Origin: an uncultured Flavobacteriaceae bacterium
GTDB taxonomy: Bacteria; Bacteroidota; Bacteroidia; Flavobacteriales; Flavobacteriaceae
Length of the DNA stretch: 64,000 nucleotides
Reading direction: 5' to 3'
Assembly: GCA_947493175.1 (NCBI GenBank)
Contig: CANLQD010000001.1
Span: 558,001 to 622,000, forward strand
The first letter of the stretch is position 1; every line of letters begins with the position of its first letter. Of this stretch, positions 29,145 through 39,311 are shown piece after piece. The position numbers were made by a program, and so were the translations under genes. The notes under the pieces were generated by a model. The model made no database searches. It saw only the letters and a program-made list of their open reading frames with translations, and had not been told where the DNA came from.

Positions 29145-31874
29145 TTAAAAACTAAAGGCAACGTTTAAAAAATAGGTGCGGCCATAGCCATACCAATATT
29201 TTGGGGCAAAAGAAGGAGAACCACTTTGGTTGTCCTGTTGCAGTTGTCCAAAATTGCCATTTCTGCTTTGCTCATAACCTCCAGTTTTGAATACCGTATT
29301 AAATGCATTGTTCACACTTGCAAAAACACTGATGTATTTTCCCTTTTTAAGCCAGGACTTCCCTCCCACCAAGTTCAACAAGTAGAAATCATCCAATGGT
29401 TTTTGAACCAATAACGCATTAACGTTTTCATCCGTGGCATCCGGAAAATTCTCACCTGTTTCCGGGTCCAAATAAAAACTTTGGGTACGTGTAATGGTCG
29501 AGATAGCGGCGTAGTTATTCGCCAAATAATTGGCAGTGGCCTTTACCCACCAATAGGTCGGGTCACGATAGGCAATACCTAGGGAAAAGGCTTGCTGGGG
29601 ACCTTGAGGCAAGCGGAAATCTTTAATACTTGCCGTTCCCAAATCAATGGTACCGTCTACATTGATCAATTCCTCTTCAGCAGCCGCCGTATCAAAATTG
29701 ATGGAAACATTAGGGTCACTGGCGAATCGATAACTTCCGATTGCGGAAACAAAACTCAATTTTACTGAGGACGACAGGTCATATTCCATTCCCAATTCAA
29801 TGCCTTTTTGAAGTCTGTCTAGACCGGTCAAGACTTCTTGTACAAAATCAGACCCAACACCGGCGTCAACAAAAAAGAAATTAACATCGGTCGTATTTTG
29901 AAAGCGGGAGTAGAATCCGGTAAGCCTCGCATTCAATTTGGGAAGGCGAACGAAATAATTAATGTCGACCGTTGAAACCGTTTCACTAGTAATATCAGGA
30001 ACTATCTGGTTATTCTCTCTTGGGTTTACAAAAGTGTTCTGTAATACCGGTGGTCTTGTGGAATAGGAAGCGTGGCCCGTAGCCCAATGCCTTCCGGTTA
30101 TTTGATAGTTAAGCCCACCTTTGATACCATAGTCGGAAAATTGTACCGCATCGCTTTCCCCTAAGGAAGTTTCAAGAAAACGTTCATTCTGAAAGAGTCC
30201 GTCGCGTTGGTAATCGGTAACGGTATAATTTCCCGATACGAAAGCGTTCCACTTATTTTTTTGATATCGTAACTGACCAAAACCGGTTATTTGGGATGCA
30301 TCGTATCTGTAATGATAATTAAAAATAGCATCCTTTTCTTTTTCGACAGTTCCACCTATATCATTTCTAGTATTCGAAAATGGGTCGATGTCTAGATGAA
30401 AACCGGCTCCGAACAAATCGTTGATTTTTGCATAGTTTTCAGATATTAGCCGCTGGTAGGAGGTTGCAAAATCTAGTTGTACATTTTTCGAGAGGTACCA
30501 ATTCGCACTAATGTTGCCCATAAATCGCCGGTCATCTGCACGATCATCATATAATACATAGGACGCTTCTTCACGGGAATTAGCGGTGTACACCTTATCC
30601 CAGTTTAATTGCGGGTCTCTCAAAAAACCTTCCTTTGCCTGATTCGCACTCACAAAATTGGCTCCGATCGGACTATTCACATAATAGCTGGGAAGATACC
30701 GGTAGTAGCTGGGATCGGGGTTAGGTGCATTATAATAACCGAGTCTGCTCCTGGAGTTCTTACCAAATTGATATGCTATTCCCGTTGTCAGCTGTATTTT
30801 ATCGGAGGTATAATAGTGATTGAAAATAAGAACGGGCTCCGTAATCTGGCGTTCCCTGGAATTTCGTATTTCCCCATCTTGTGTTCCCCAATACGGATTG
30901 TACCGATTCCCTACCATTTCAAAAACCTCTTCGGTAATGGCCGAAGAACGTCCTCTTCTGTTGGGAGCAAAAATTCCGGTCAGACCTATACTATTTCGAT
31001 CGTTTAATTTGTATTCCAATGCTCCAAAAAACGAGAAGGCGTCGTACAAAGTCCCGTTGATATAGCCTTCCCTTGCCCACCTTCTGGAGCCGGAGACGCT
31101 ATAGGTTAATCCGTCTGTATGGGTTTTGGATGTATGGGTTACCATCAACCTACCGGCATACGTACGGTTCGAAGCGGAGGTAGATATACGCGTTCCCGAA
31201 CGTAGACCGGAGGGCCTGGTATCGATATTGGTGACACCGAGTATTCCTCCGAAAGTAGCATCAGCAGCGTTGAGGCCATTGGTGAACTCTTGATTTCGAG
31301 TCACATCGTTAAGTCCGCCCCAGTGGTTCCATTGTGGTCTTCCATCGACCAGTCTGTTCATTGGAATTCCGTTAACCAGTACCTGTCCGTATTGCGAATC
31401 GTATCCGCGAACGCGAAAGAATGCCTGTCCAAAATCAAATGCTGCCGTATTGAGAAAAATATCCCTGGTTCCCTGTAGCAAGGCTACCGAACCTGCACTG
31501 ATCTCATCATCGAACAGTTCTGCATCGGTCAACGAAATGAGATTATCAGCCTGTTCGGTAGTAATATCCTGTTTGAGGTAAAGAATTCCCAAGTCTAACT
31601 CCTGTTTTTCGAGCTCAATGGGGATATATTGCGAAACATAATCTATCATGACCAATGATAGGGTTTGGGAGTCTTTGACGGTAACTATAAGCCGAAAATT
31701 CCCCAAGGCATCGGTAACAGACTGAAAACCTGTTCCTTCAATACCGACTATTACCCCTTCCAACGGAATTGAAGTCTGTTCGGTAACAACCTTGCCCCTG
31801 ATCAAAGCTACCTCTTGACCAAATGCACGCTGCATAAGGCCAATGCTTATGCAAAGCACGAAAAAGAAACGCAT
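29145..31874 (-). CDS. TonB-dependent receptor with carboxypeptidase-like N-domain
   Basis: A 909-residue outer membrane receptor. A signal peptide (MRFFFVLCISIGLMQRAFGQ) precedes a CarboxypepD_reg-like domain (VALIRGKVVTEQTSIPLEGVIVGI ... TDALGNFRLIV), a plug (GTRDIFLNTAAFDFGQAFFRVRGYDSQYGQVLVNGIPMN) and a large barrel ending in FLNVAFSF. It lacks the SusC-specific signature I would look for. With the DUF5689 lipoprotein and the divergent endonuclease-like protein it forms a locus that looks made to bind, cut and import a phosphate-containing polymer such as DNA. Substrate is inferred from neighbours only. Confidence 0.88.
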   Translation of the reverse strand: MRFFFVLCISIGLMQRAFGQEVALIRGKVVTEQTSIPLEGVIVGIEGTGFQSVTDALGNFRLIVTVKDSQTLSLVMIDYVSQYIPIELEKQELDLGILYLKQDITTEQADNLISLTDAELFDDEISAGSVALLQGTRDIFLNTAAFDFGQAFFRVRGYDSQYGQVLVNGIPMNRLVDGRPQWNHWGGLNDVTRNQEFTNGLNAADATFGGILGVTNIDTRPSGLRSGTRISTSASNRTYAGRLMVTHTSKTHTDGLTYSVSGSRRWAREGYINGTLYDAFSFFGALEYKLNDRNSIGLTGIFAPNRRGRSSAITEEVFEMVGNRYNPYWGTQDGEIRNSRERQITEPVLIFNHYYTSDKIQLTTGIAYQFGKNSRSRLGYYNAPNPDPSYYRYLPSYYVNSPIGANFVSANQAKEGFLRDPQLNWDKVYTANSREEASYVLYDDRADDRRFMGNISANWYLSKNVQLDFATSYQRLISENYAKINDLFGAGFHLDIDPFSNTRNDIGGTVEKEKDAIFNYHYRYDASQITGFGQLRYQKNKWNAFVSGNYTVTDYQRDGLFQNERFLETSLGESDAVQFSDYGIKGGLNYQITGRHWATGHASYSTRPPVLQNTFVNPRENNQIVPDITSETVSTVDINYFVRLPKLNARLTGFYSRFQNTTDVNFFFVDAGVGSDFVQEVLTGLDRLQKGIELGMEYDLSSSVKLSFVSAIGSYRFASDPNVSINFDTAAAEEELINVDGTIDLGTASIKDFRLPQGPQQAFSLGIAYRDPTYWWVKATANYLANNYAAISTITRTQSFYLDPETGENFPDATDENVNALLVQKPLDDFYLLNLVGGKSWLKKGKYISVFASVNNAFNTVFKTGGYEQSRNGNFGQLQQDNQSGSPSFAPKYWYGYGRTYFLNVAFSF

Positions 31875-31988
31875 TCAATATTAGTTAGTGTTCTTTTTCA
31901 ATATATCCAGAAAGTGGGATAGGTTAGCGATAAAACCTTTGAAATAGCTATTTTTTTCGTTATTTGGAACTTATTTCTTTCAATTTTT

Positions 31989-33050
31989 ATGAAATTTTAT
32001 CTTACAGTCGTAATTTTATTTTCTTCTTTACTGCTTTTTTCACAGAAAAAAAAGCAGTATAAGATACGTACCATTGCTTTCTATAATCTTGAAAATCTTT
32101 TCGATACGGAAAACGACTCCCTGACGTTTGATGATGACCGAACCCCTAATGGAAAGGATAGGTGGACCAAAAATCGCTATGAACAGAAACTGGCACATAT
32201 GGCAAAAGTCATCTCAGAAATCGGAAGGGAAACCTCAAAAACATCACCAGATATCGTAGGTGTTTGTGAGATAGAGAACCTGCAGGTACTTCAAGATTTA
32301 GTAAATCAGCCCCCTTTACTGAATAAAAAGTATGGAATTGTACATTTTGATTCGCCAGATGAGCGCGGTATCGACGTGGCCTTGTTATACAAGAAGGCAT
32401 CTTTTTTACCCATATCAACGGCAAGTCATCGTCTTTTACTATTCAATGAAGAAGGGGAACGAAACTATACTAGAGATCAATTGGTGGTAGCGGGGTTACT
32501 AGATAATGAACAAATGATTTTCATTGTAAACCATTGGCCCTCTAGAAGTGGTGGTGCAGTACGCAGTAAGCCCAATAGAATGGCTGCGGCAAAGCTGAAC
32601 AAACGTATCATCGATTCCGTGCGTCAATGGGATCCGGCTGCCAGGATTATCAGTATGGGCGATTTAAACGACGATCCGGTCGATGACAGCCTTAAAAAAG
32701 TGTTGAGAACCAAAAGTAAAGCAACGCAGTTGAAAGAAGGCGACCTTTACAATCCTATGGAACAACTTTTTAAAAAGGGAGCGGGCTCTTTGGCCTATCG
32801 TGATAAGTGGAATTTGTTCGATCAGCTGTTCTTTACATCGAATTTGTTACAGAACACGAATGGTCGCTATCGCTTTTGGAAAGCAGGCGTCTTCCGGTCA
32901 TTGTATCTAACCACGAAAAAAGGGCGTTATAAAGGGTATCCTTTCCGAACCTATGCAGGTGGCAGCTATCTAGGCGGATATAGCGATCATTTTCCGGTGT
33001 ATTTGTATTTGATCAGGGAGGACGCTGCCCTACCAAGGGACAAAAAATAG
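31989..33050 (+). CDS. Secreted endonuclease/exonuclease/phosphatase-family protein
   Basis: A 353-residue exported enzyme (signal MKFYLTVVILFSSLLLFSQ). EEP-fold motifs: IAFYNLENLFDT, GVCEIENL (metal Glu), NHWPSRSGG, MGDLNDDPVDDSL and the C-terminal SDHFPV His. The family cleaves phosphodiester or phosphomonoester bonds in nucleic acids, lipids or inositol phosphates. Homologues with this pattern in flavobacteria are annotated as extracellular endonucleases. It is divergent from the TonB receptor/DUF5689 pair over 114 bp, which supports a role in digesting an external substrate. It converges on the DUF1080 gene with a 3-bp gap. Confidence 0.9.
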   Translation: MKFYLTVVILFSSLLLFSQKKKQYKIRTIAFYNLENLFDTENDSLTFDDDRTPNGKDRWTKNRYEQKLAHMAKVISEIGRETSKTSPDIVGVCEIENLQVLQDLVNQPPLLNKKYGIVHFDSPDERGIDVALLYKKASFLPISTASHRLLLFNEEGERNYTRDQLVVAGLLDNEQMIFIVNHWPSRSGGAVRSKPNRMAAAKLNKRIIDSVRQWDPAARIISMGDLNDDPVDDSLKKVLRTKSKATQLKEGDLYNPMEQLFKKGAGSLAYRDKWNLFDQLFFTSNLLQNTNGRYRFWKAGVFRSLYLTTKKGRYKGYPFRTYAGGSYLGGYSDHFPVYLYLIREDAALPRDKK

Positions 33051-33053
33051 CCT

Positions 33054-33644
33054 TTACAATTCTTCTAGGAGTATATTACGCCACTTTACCTTGATGCCGC
33101 CACCATCGTGTATTTGCAGTGCGATACCCCCTTCCCCAGCACCAATTTTTTCATCGGTCAAAGTGACCATCTCCGTACCATTGAGCCATGAAGTTACCGT
33201 ATCGCCATCGACCCGGATTTTCATTTTGTTCCATTCTCCCTTTTTTAGGATCTTGTCTTTTTCGGGTGCAGGTTTGATTAACCAGCCACGACCATAGGAT
33301 TCATAGATCCCACCGGTATCATGCCCGGGAGGAGCCACTTCTACCTGCCAGCCATTTACCTTGGTACCCTCAACAGTAGAACGGATGAACACACCGCTAT
33401 TACCATCGGCCTCTTGTTTGAATTCCAGGGTAAGTTCAAAGTTTTTATAATACGCATCGGTACCCAAGTAACCATATTGGTTGTCAGGACCACTTTCACA
33501 TACGAGGAGCCCGTCTTCTAAGTACCACAATTCGGTGCCATAAATCGTCCAGCCTGTGAGATCTTTGCCGTTGAAGAGTGATTTTTGTTGAGCGCAGAGT
33601 AGTATGGGAAAAAGTAATGCCGATAGAAATAGTTTATTCTTCAT
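33054..33644 (-). CDS. DUF1080 (3-keto-disaccharide hydrolase-like) secreted protein
   Basis: About 196 residues from ATG 33644 (MKNKLFLSALLFPILLCAQ), a clean signal peptide; an ATG eleven codons upstream is less likely. The body is a concanavalin-like DUF1080 domain: SLFNGKDLTGWTIYGTELWYLEDGLLVCE, SGVFIRSTVEGTKVNGWQVEVA, WNKMKIRVDGDTVTSWLNG, GGIALQIHDGGGIKVKWRNI. The family contains sugar-binding and 3-keto-glycoside hydrolase members, usually periplasmic or surface. No sugar-utilisation genes adjoin it, so the substrate is open. Confidence 0.9.
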   Translation of the reverse strand: MKNKLFLSALLFPILLCAQQKSLFNGKDLTGWTIYGTELWYLEDGLLVCESGPDNQYGYLGTDAYYKNFELTLEFKQEADGNSGVFIRSTVEGTKVNGWQVEVAPPGHDTGGIYESYGRGWLIKPAPEKDKILKKGEWNKMKIRVDGDTVTSWLNGTEMVTLTDEKIGAGEGGIALQIHDGGGIKVKWRNILLEEL

Positions 33645-33714
33645 ATTTGAATTTTGCGTCTTTTGATAGCCTTTCATCAGATTTTCGCCTTCTCGGAAAT
33701 GCCCTTGGTGCTAT

Positions 33715-34155
33715 TTAGTTGAACCACTGATCCCACGGAATACGACTTAGGATACATAGCAATCCCAACCCATAAAAGATGGCGATGCTTTTGAACTTCT
33801 TTTTGCCCTCCATAAACTTTTTATGTCGCGACCAGCCAATGGTAATCAATACAATCGCCACAATATTAATGAACGGGTGTTCAACCGCCAATAGGCGAGA
33901 TGGTGCATTTAGGCCTCCCATGCCCAGGGTCTGAATCGCTTTGAGTCCGCTTGGTGAAATAAAAAATAGGATAAGGCCAACTACCAACTGAATATGGGAG
34001 AGAATCAATGTAAAAAGACTCAGCCTAAAGTCTTTTGTGAGGTTGAAGATTTTGTTGCCCATCCATCCGATGAGTGCATTGGCCACCGCCAAAAACAAAA
34101 GGGCTAAAACAATGTATGCCAAGTAAGAATGTAAGGTCTGTATCGTTTCGTACAT
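33715..34155 (-). CDS. Small four-helix membrane protein, possible b-type heme protein
   Basis: A 146-residue integral membrane protein with four hydrophobic helices: YLAYIVLALLFLAVANALIG, LSLFTLILSHIQLVVGLILFF, FINIVAIVLITIGW and SIAIFYGLGLLCIL. His residues fall at helix ends or within helices (TLHSYLAY, LSHIQLVV, VEHPFINI, SRHKKF), the spacing expected of b-heme ligands. Homologues in flavobacteria have been labelled cytochrome B, but I cannot confirm heme binding. It stands alone on the minus strand, just downstream of the terminator of the Oar-like receptor. Confidence 0.75.
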   Translation of the reverse strand: MYETIQTLHSYLAYIVLALLFLAVANALIGWMGNKIFNLTKDFRLSLFTLILSHIQLVVGLILFFISPSGLKAIQTLGMGGLNAPSRLLAVEHPFINIVAIVLITIGWSRHKKFMEGKKKFKSIAIFYGLGLLCILSRIPWDQWFN

Positions 34156-34200
34156 AGGTTTCGGTTTTATGAACTAAATGTACTGATTTTTGGGCATAAA

Positions 34201-34228
34201 AAAACCCTGACGGTATCGTCAGGGTTTT
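34201..34228 (-). terminator. Strong terminator of the Oar-like receptor gene
   Basis: AAAACCCTGACG (34201-34212), loop GTAT, CGTCAGGGTTTT (34217-34228): 12 perfect pairs. On the minus strand a run of seven T follows (A at 34198-34204). It lies 20 bases past the receptor stop. Confidence 0.93.
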
Positions 34229-34247
34229 GAAGCAAATACTTTTCTTT

Positions 34248-37200
34248 TTAGTTGAAAAGATATCGTACACCTACCTGGAGTCTCCAAGTATCTCCAATAC
34301 TAGTAGATGGTCTAAAGCTCTCCGATGGAAAATCTGATGTTCCGCTTACTGTATTCAAACGGTATACAGGTTCTCCTGCATCATTTCTGCCTCGGTAGTT
34401 CAGCAAATTCCGCTGTAAAGAGAACTGTTGAACGCCCCAGTCAGAATTGAACATATTGCCAACGTTCAAGAAGTCCATCGATAATTGAAGACGGTTCTTT
34501 TTATCTTTGGTAAGGTCAATATCTTGCGTAATCCTTAAATCATACTGATTGAACCAAGGGTTCTTAGCACCGTTTCTTTCTGTAACTTGACCTCTGTTTT
34601 CACTCAAGTATTCGTCCTGTGCTATATAGGCGTTCAGAGCATTTACCTGTGCTTCTTCGGTAACCACCGAACCGTTGATATCAAATTCTTCGAAATTCAA
34701 CTCGGCGGCATCGTTCGGAACATAAATCAATCGATCGGCGTTGTCCCCAAAGTTCCCCGAGTAGGTGTAACTATAACGCCCATTTTCACCACCTTGCCAA
34801 AGAAGGCCTATCGTGGTACCACCTGACTGATAAGCTAGATTCCCTACAAAACGATTGGGTTGATCAAAAGCAGCAAAGCTACGGTTGGGATCATTCCTAT
34901 TTTCCTGCACTGTAGCTGTCCAAAGAGATCCTGCCTGCGAACCTCCAGTGGCATCCAAATCCCTAGCTCTTGAACGGGTGTACGCCATAGAAGTGAAAAA
35001 ACCGTTGTCGAATTGTTTCTCTAATTGAAAAGTAAAAGAATAATAATCCCCTTTTGTATCAGCGTTGGTCAACAAAAACACATTTCTAAAATCTTCATCG
35101 TTCGAATAACCCCCATCCCAAAAAGGTCGTTGATCGGGTCCGTTCAGCGTTCCGTCGGGTTCTCTTAGTATGGGATTGTAAACAATTGGAGTAGACACAT
35201 CCCTAGAATAGATGAAATCGAAGGTTCCTGTAATGCCCCATGGCAATTGGTGATCTACCCCGATATTGGTTCGCCATGTCTGTGGAAGCTTGAAATCCCT
35301 ATCGGTCAGGTTTAACTCGTTAGATAAGGTTTGGCCGGGATTGGTAGGGTTCCCAAAAGTCACATCCGGATTGAAAACATAGTTCGGACCAAATTCTGCA
35401 GCGACTTCATCACCTTCAAAACCAATTCCACCGCGAACCACACCGGATCCGTTCACCTGGTTGCTTAACCATACGAAAGGAATACGACCTGAGAAAATCC
35501 CCGTACCTCCCCGTACCTGCGTCGTACCATCACCGTTTACGTCCCAGTTGACTCCTACCCTTGGAGACCACAAAGGTCGTACCTTGGGGAACTGGCTTAC
35601 ATCAGGAGTAAAAGAATCTCCATCTTGATCAATAAAGGTCTTATCCAAATCGTCCAACAAAGTATTTCTTGGAATATCGGTCGCATAGAAAGGAAAGTCG
35701 ATTCGAAGACCCCCTGTTAGTTTCAAGTTATCGTTGAGTTGATACTCGTCTTGGAAATACACCCCAACTTGACCAAAATTCACTTCATCGACTGGAGGGG
35801 TCAAGGAACCGTCCAACGCAAAACTCTTTGCAAAGGCATCCGGGTACGCCCCTGGGGTTTGATTGATTACCGTTTCTACAAAGCTGTCATAACTTGTAAA
35901 TCGGTAGAAACCGTTGAACACCGGGTTAAAGGCATTTTTAAAGGTCATATATTCAAAATTAGCACCAATCGTATAGGTATGCTTTCCTGAGTAAATCGAA
36001 AAGTTATCGGTGATATTGAATACATTGTTTTCGAGCAAGTTCCCCACTGTGAAAAGCTCGTTACCCAAAGCCGTATAATACAATAAGTTACCTGAAGGGT
36101 CCGGTTCCAATACCTCGATGAACGGGAAGGCTTGTCCACCCGGAATACCTCTTTTTGGGTCTGCTATAGATGTGTAGCCAACATTCAATTGATTCGACAT
36201 ATTGTCCGATACCTTGGAATTCCATTCCCCAACGATAGACTCTACTAAACGGTCGTTCGTATAATTGGCATTGGCAAACGTTACTGCTTCTACTCCTTGA
36301 CGGCGGGTATTGCGATAGCGTGTGGGCAAGAATCGGTTCGAGTTGTTGTTGATACGTACATCGGCAGTTGACTCATATCGATTGTAACGTACCGAGAATT
36401 TGTTGTTCTGATTTAAGTTATAATCAAATCGAATGTTGAACCTATTCTGTTCGGAAGCAAAAGGATAATTCTCATAAGGACCTGTATTATAGCCATATAA
36501 ATTAAACATCTGTTCCTGAATAAAATCCAAATCGGAAGCAGGGACCCTAGATACAATGAGGCCGTCAGGTGTAAGACCGGGTCGAGATGCCACTCTTTGA
36601 AACCCAGGTACAGCCTCTTCCTCTTCTTCGTAACTGACAAAGAAAAAGAGTTTGTTCTTAATAATAGGCCCCCCAAGGCTTACCCCTTTTATTTCGTTTC
36701 TTGAATCCCCAGGATCAAAAGTCAGGTCACGTAGCTTGGTACCGACCATTTGATCGTTCCGTAAATAGTAGTAGACAGAACCTTTGAATTCATTGGTACC
36801 CGACTTGGTAACAGCATTCACGGAGGCTCCAGTAAAACCGGCCAATCGAACATCGTAAGGGGCCAAATTTACCTGTACTTCCTCGATGGCATCCAAAGAA
36901 ATAGGGTTAGCACCCGCAAACTGCGCATTGCCAAGACCGAAGTTGTTGTTATAAATGTTTCCGTCAATAGTGTAGTTGTTGAATCGACCGGAGGTTCCTG
37001 CAAAGGAAGTTCCGTTCGATTGCGGTGTCAATCTGGTAAAATCGTTGATGCTCCTGCTGATAGTAGGTAACGCATCAATTTTATCCCGTGAAAGGTTGGT
37101 CACTGGGCCTGTGCGATCTGGGTCGATGATATCACCCCTAGTAGAGGTAACGACCACCTCTTCTAGTTCTACACCCTCGGCCAAATCGACTTTTAGGTTA

Positions 37201-37502
37201 TAGCTTTGACCTAGGCCCAAAGTAATTCCCTCATAGGTCTTATCCTGAAAACCTATATAGGACACAACCACTTGGTAAGGCCCTCCGACCCGAAGGTTGG
37301 CAAAATAAAATCGACCATCCTCATTGGCAATGGCACCGTAGGTAGTACCAGATGGCGTGTGCGTGGCAACCACGTTGGCCCCGAAAAGCGGTTCACCGGC
37401 TTGATCCAATACCGTTCCCTGCATACTGGAGGTAGTCACACCTTGTGAAAAAGCGAAAGCGGTCATAAAGAACGCTAGCAATAGGAAGTACTTTTGTCTC
37501 AT
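34248..37502 (-). CDS. Oar-like TonB-dependent receptor
   Basis: A 1,084-residue outer membrane protein. Signal MRQKYFLLLAFFMTAFAFSQ, a carboxypeptidase-regulatory-like domain (SMQGTVLDQAGEPLFGANVVATHTPSGTTYGAIANEDGRFYFANLRVGG), a linker LEEVVVTSTRGD, then a plug with the RSINDFTRLTPQSNG and YTIDGNIYNNNFG motifs and PYDVRLAGFTGASVNAVTKSGTNEFKGSVYYY, all typical of OmpA-related/Oar receptors. The barrel ends LQVGVRYLFN. Oar proteins transport or display peptides or proteases and affect adhesion in some species. It is a single-gene unit with its own -7 box and terminator. Confidence 0.92.
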   Translation of the reverse strand: MRQKYFLLLAFFMTAFAFSQGVTTSSMQGTVLDQAGEPLFGANVVATHTPSGTTYGAIANEDGRFYFANLRVGGPYQVVVSYIGFQDKTYEGITLGLGQSYNLKVDLAEGVELEEVVVTSTRGDIIDPDRTGPVTNLSRDKIDALPTISRSINDFTRLTPQSNGTSFAGTSGRFNNYTIDGNIYNNNFGLGNAQFAGANPISLDAIEEVQVNLAPYDVRLAGFTGASVNAVTKSGTNEFKGSVYYYLRNDQMVGTKLRDLTFDPGDSRNEIKGVSLGGPIIKNKLFFFVSYEEEEEAVPGFQRVASRPGLTPDGLIVSRVPASDLDFIQEQMFNLYGYNTGPYENYPFASEQNRFNIRFDYNLNQNNKFSVRYNRYESTADVRINNNSNRFLPTRYRNTRRQGVEAVTFANANYTNDRLVESIVGEWNSKVSDNMSNQLNVGYTSIADPKRGIPGGQAFPFIEVLEPDPSGNLLYYTALGNELFTVGNLLENNVFNITDNFSIYSGKHTYTIGANFEYMTFKNAFNPVFNGFYRFTSYDSFVETVINQTPGAYPDAFAKSFALDGSLTPPVDEVNFGQVGVYFQDEYQLNDNLKLTGGLRIDFPFYATDIPRNTLLDDLDKTFIDQDGDSFTPDVSQFPKVRPLWSPRVGVNWDVNGDGTTQVRGGTGIFSGRIPFVWLSNQVNGSGVVRGGIGFEGDEVAAEFGPNYVFNPDVTFGNPTNPGQTLSNELNLTDRDFKLPQTWRTNIGVDHQLPWGITGTFDFIYSRDVSTPIVYNPILREPDGTLNGPDQRPFWDGGYSNDEDFRNVFLLTNADTKGDYYSFTFQLEKQFDNGFFTSMAYTRSRARDLDATGGSQAGSLWTATVQENRNDPNRSFAAFDQPNRFVGNLAYQSGGTTIGLLWQGGENGRYSYTYSGNFGDNADRLIYVPNDAAELNFEEFDINGSVVTEEAQVNALNAYIAQDEYLSENRGQVTERNGAKNPWFNQYDLRITQDIDLTKDKKNRLQLSMDFLNVGNMFNSDWGVQQFSLQRNLLNYRGRNDAGEPVYRLNTVSGTSDFPSESFRPSTSIGDTWRLQVGVRYLFN

Positions 37503-37568
37503 TTGTTCTCGTTTTTAAATAGCTTAATTTTTGGCAAAAGTGAGGTATTTTTCACCTTTTCGTATTAA

Positions 37569-37597
37569 GCTAATGTTAAATTAGCATTGCAAATTTA
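37569..37597 (-). promoter_or_regulatory. Promoter -7 box and palindrome upstream of the Oar-like receptor
   Basis: CAAATTTA (37590-37597) is a minus-strand TAnnTTTG box about 90 bases before the ATG. Immediately downstream in the leader, GCTAAT (37569-37574) and ATTAGC (37580-37585) form a perfect inverted repeat with a 5-base spacer, either an operator over the start site or a 5' hairpin. Confidence 0.45.
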
Positions 37598-37672
37598 ACT
37601 TAAAATTGGCAGCTTGGAACTCTGAGAGACAGCTAGTTATTAGAGGTTATTAAAAAGTGCGGAAGTAGTCTA

Positions 37673-39310
37673 TTATTTCTTAAAAGCTTGCAATAATTGC
37701 AAGGTAGATGCATCGTGATCGCTAATTTCGGAATGCTGTATATCCTTTAGCGTGTTCCCTGCCAGTTGTTTGCCCAATTCTACACCCCATTGATCATAGC
37801 TGAAGATATTCCAGATATATCCCTGAACAAATATTTTATGCTCGTACATTGAAATCAAAGCCCCTAAACTTTTTGGGGTAAGTTTCTCAATAAGAATCGT
37901 GGTAGTAGGTTTGTTCCCTTCAAAAACCTTGAAAGGGAGTAGCTTTTTCAGTTGCTCCTCGGGCATTTGTTTCCCAGCTAGCTCTTGTCGCACCTCCGCT
38001 GCTGTTTTACCGTTCATCAAGGCCTCGGTCTGAGCGAAGAAATTTGCCATTAGTTTTTGATGATGGTCGGTCTCACCATAAAGTGATTTTTTAAATCCGA
38101 TAAAATCGGCAGGAATTAATTTGGTCCCTTGGTGGATCAATTGAAAGAACGCATGTTGGGAATTGGTTCCCGGTTCGCCCCAAATAATGGTTCCTGTTTC
38201 GTAACTCACCCTATTACCCGCCCTGTCTACACTCTTGCCATTGCTTTCCATGATGCCTTGCTGCAAATAGGCAGAAAATCGACTCAAATACTGGGTATAG
38301 GGAATAATAGCCTCTGTCTCGGCACCGTAAAAATTATTGTACCATACACTTAAAAGTGCCAGTACTACCGGGATGTTTTGGTCGAAATCCGCTGTTTTAA
38401 AGTGCTCATCCATGTCATTGGCACCAGCAAGCAACCCATCGAAATGGTCATTACCAATGGCCAGAGCAATAGAAAGGCCTACAGCGCTCCAAAGCGAAAA
38501 ACGGCCACCGACCCAGTCCCACATTGGAAAAACATTTTCGGGAGCAATACCAAACTCGGCTATCTTTTCGGTATTTGTTGATACCGCGGCGAAATGTTTG
38601 GCAATATCTTCCTGTTTAGCGTGTTCCAGGAACCACTTTTTAATAGTGGTAGCATTGCTCAATGTCTCTTGGGTGGTAAATGTTTTGGAAACCACAACGA
38701 ACAGCGTTGTTTCAGGGTCTAAATCCCGTAAAGTTTCTCGAACGTGATCCCCATCTACATTGCTTACAAAATGTACTTTTAGATGATTCTTGTAGAACTT
38801 CAAGGCTTCAGTGACCATTGCGGGACCCAAGTCGGAACCTCCAATACCAATATTCACGACATCTGTAAAAGGTTTTCCGGTATATCCTTTCTTATCGCCT
38901 GAAATAACCGACCCTGTAAAGTTTTTAATATGTTCTTTTACTTCGTAAACTTCGGGTATCACATTGGAACCCTCTACTAGAATAGTGTCTGACGCTTTTG
39001 CACGGAGTGCGGTGTGGAGTACAGCCCTTCCCTCTGTTTCATTGATGGTATCTCCTTTGAAATACTTCCCGATAGCATCTTCGAGATGAAGCTCATTGGC
39101 CAAATCAATAAGCAGTTGCTGCGTTTCCGCTGTAATGCGATTCTTTGAAAAGTCGACCAGAAAGTCGTTCCATTGCAAGCTAAACTTTTCGGCTCTTTTT
39201 GGGTCGGAGGCGAACAACTGTTTTAAATGTTGTTCGCTTGTTTGATCGTAATGTTGTTGAAGCTTTTTCCAGGCAGTTGTTGTGGTAGGGTCGGTGTTCT
39301 CTAGCGACAT
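37673..39310 (-). CDS. pgi: Glucose-6-phosphate isomerase
   Basis: A 545-residue glycolytic enzyme interconverting glucose 6-phosphate and fructose 6-phosphate in the cytoplasm. Clear family blocks: [50 protein letters not shown], and the C-terminal [15 protein letters not shown]. Length fits the long PGI type. The ATG follows the M23 peptidase stop by one base, so it is the last gene of the DUF3108 - tryptophan dioxygenase - M23 - pgi operon. The grouping is not functionally obvious. Confidence 0.98.
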   Translation of the reverse strand: MSLENTDPTTTTAWKKLQQHYDQTSEQHLKQLFASDPKRAEKFSLQWNDFLVDFSKNRITAETQQLLIDLANELHLEDAIGKYFKGDTINETEGRAVLHTALRAKASDTILVEGSNVIPEVYEVKEHIKNFTGSVISGDKKGYTGKPFTDVVNIGIGGSDLGPAMVTEALKFYKNHLKVHFVSNVDGDHVRETLRDLDPETTLFVVVSKTFTTQETLSNATTIKKWFLEHAKQEDIAKHFAAVSTNTEKIAEFGIAPENVFPMWDWVGGRFSLWSAVGLSIALAIGNDHFDGLLAGANDMDEHFKTADFDQNIPVVLALLSVWYNNFYGAETEAIIPYTQYLSRFSAYLQQGIMESNGKSVDRAGNRVSYETGTIIWGEPGTNSQHAFFQLIHQGTKLIPADFIGFKKSLYGETDHHQKLMANFFAQTEALMNGKTAAEVRQELAGKQMPEEQLKKLLPFKVFEGNKPTTTILIEKLTPKSLGALISMYEHKIFVQGYIWNIFSYDQWGVELGKQLAGNTLKDIQHSEISDHDASTLQLLQAFKK

Positions 39311-39311
39311 G

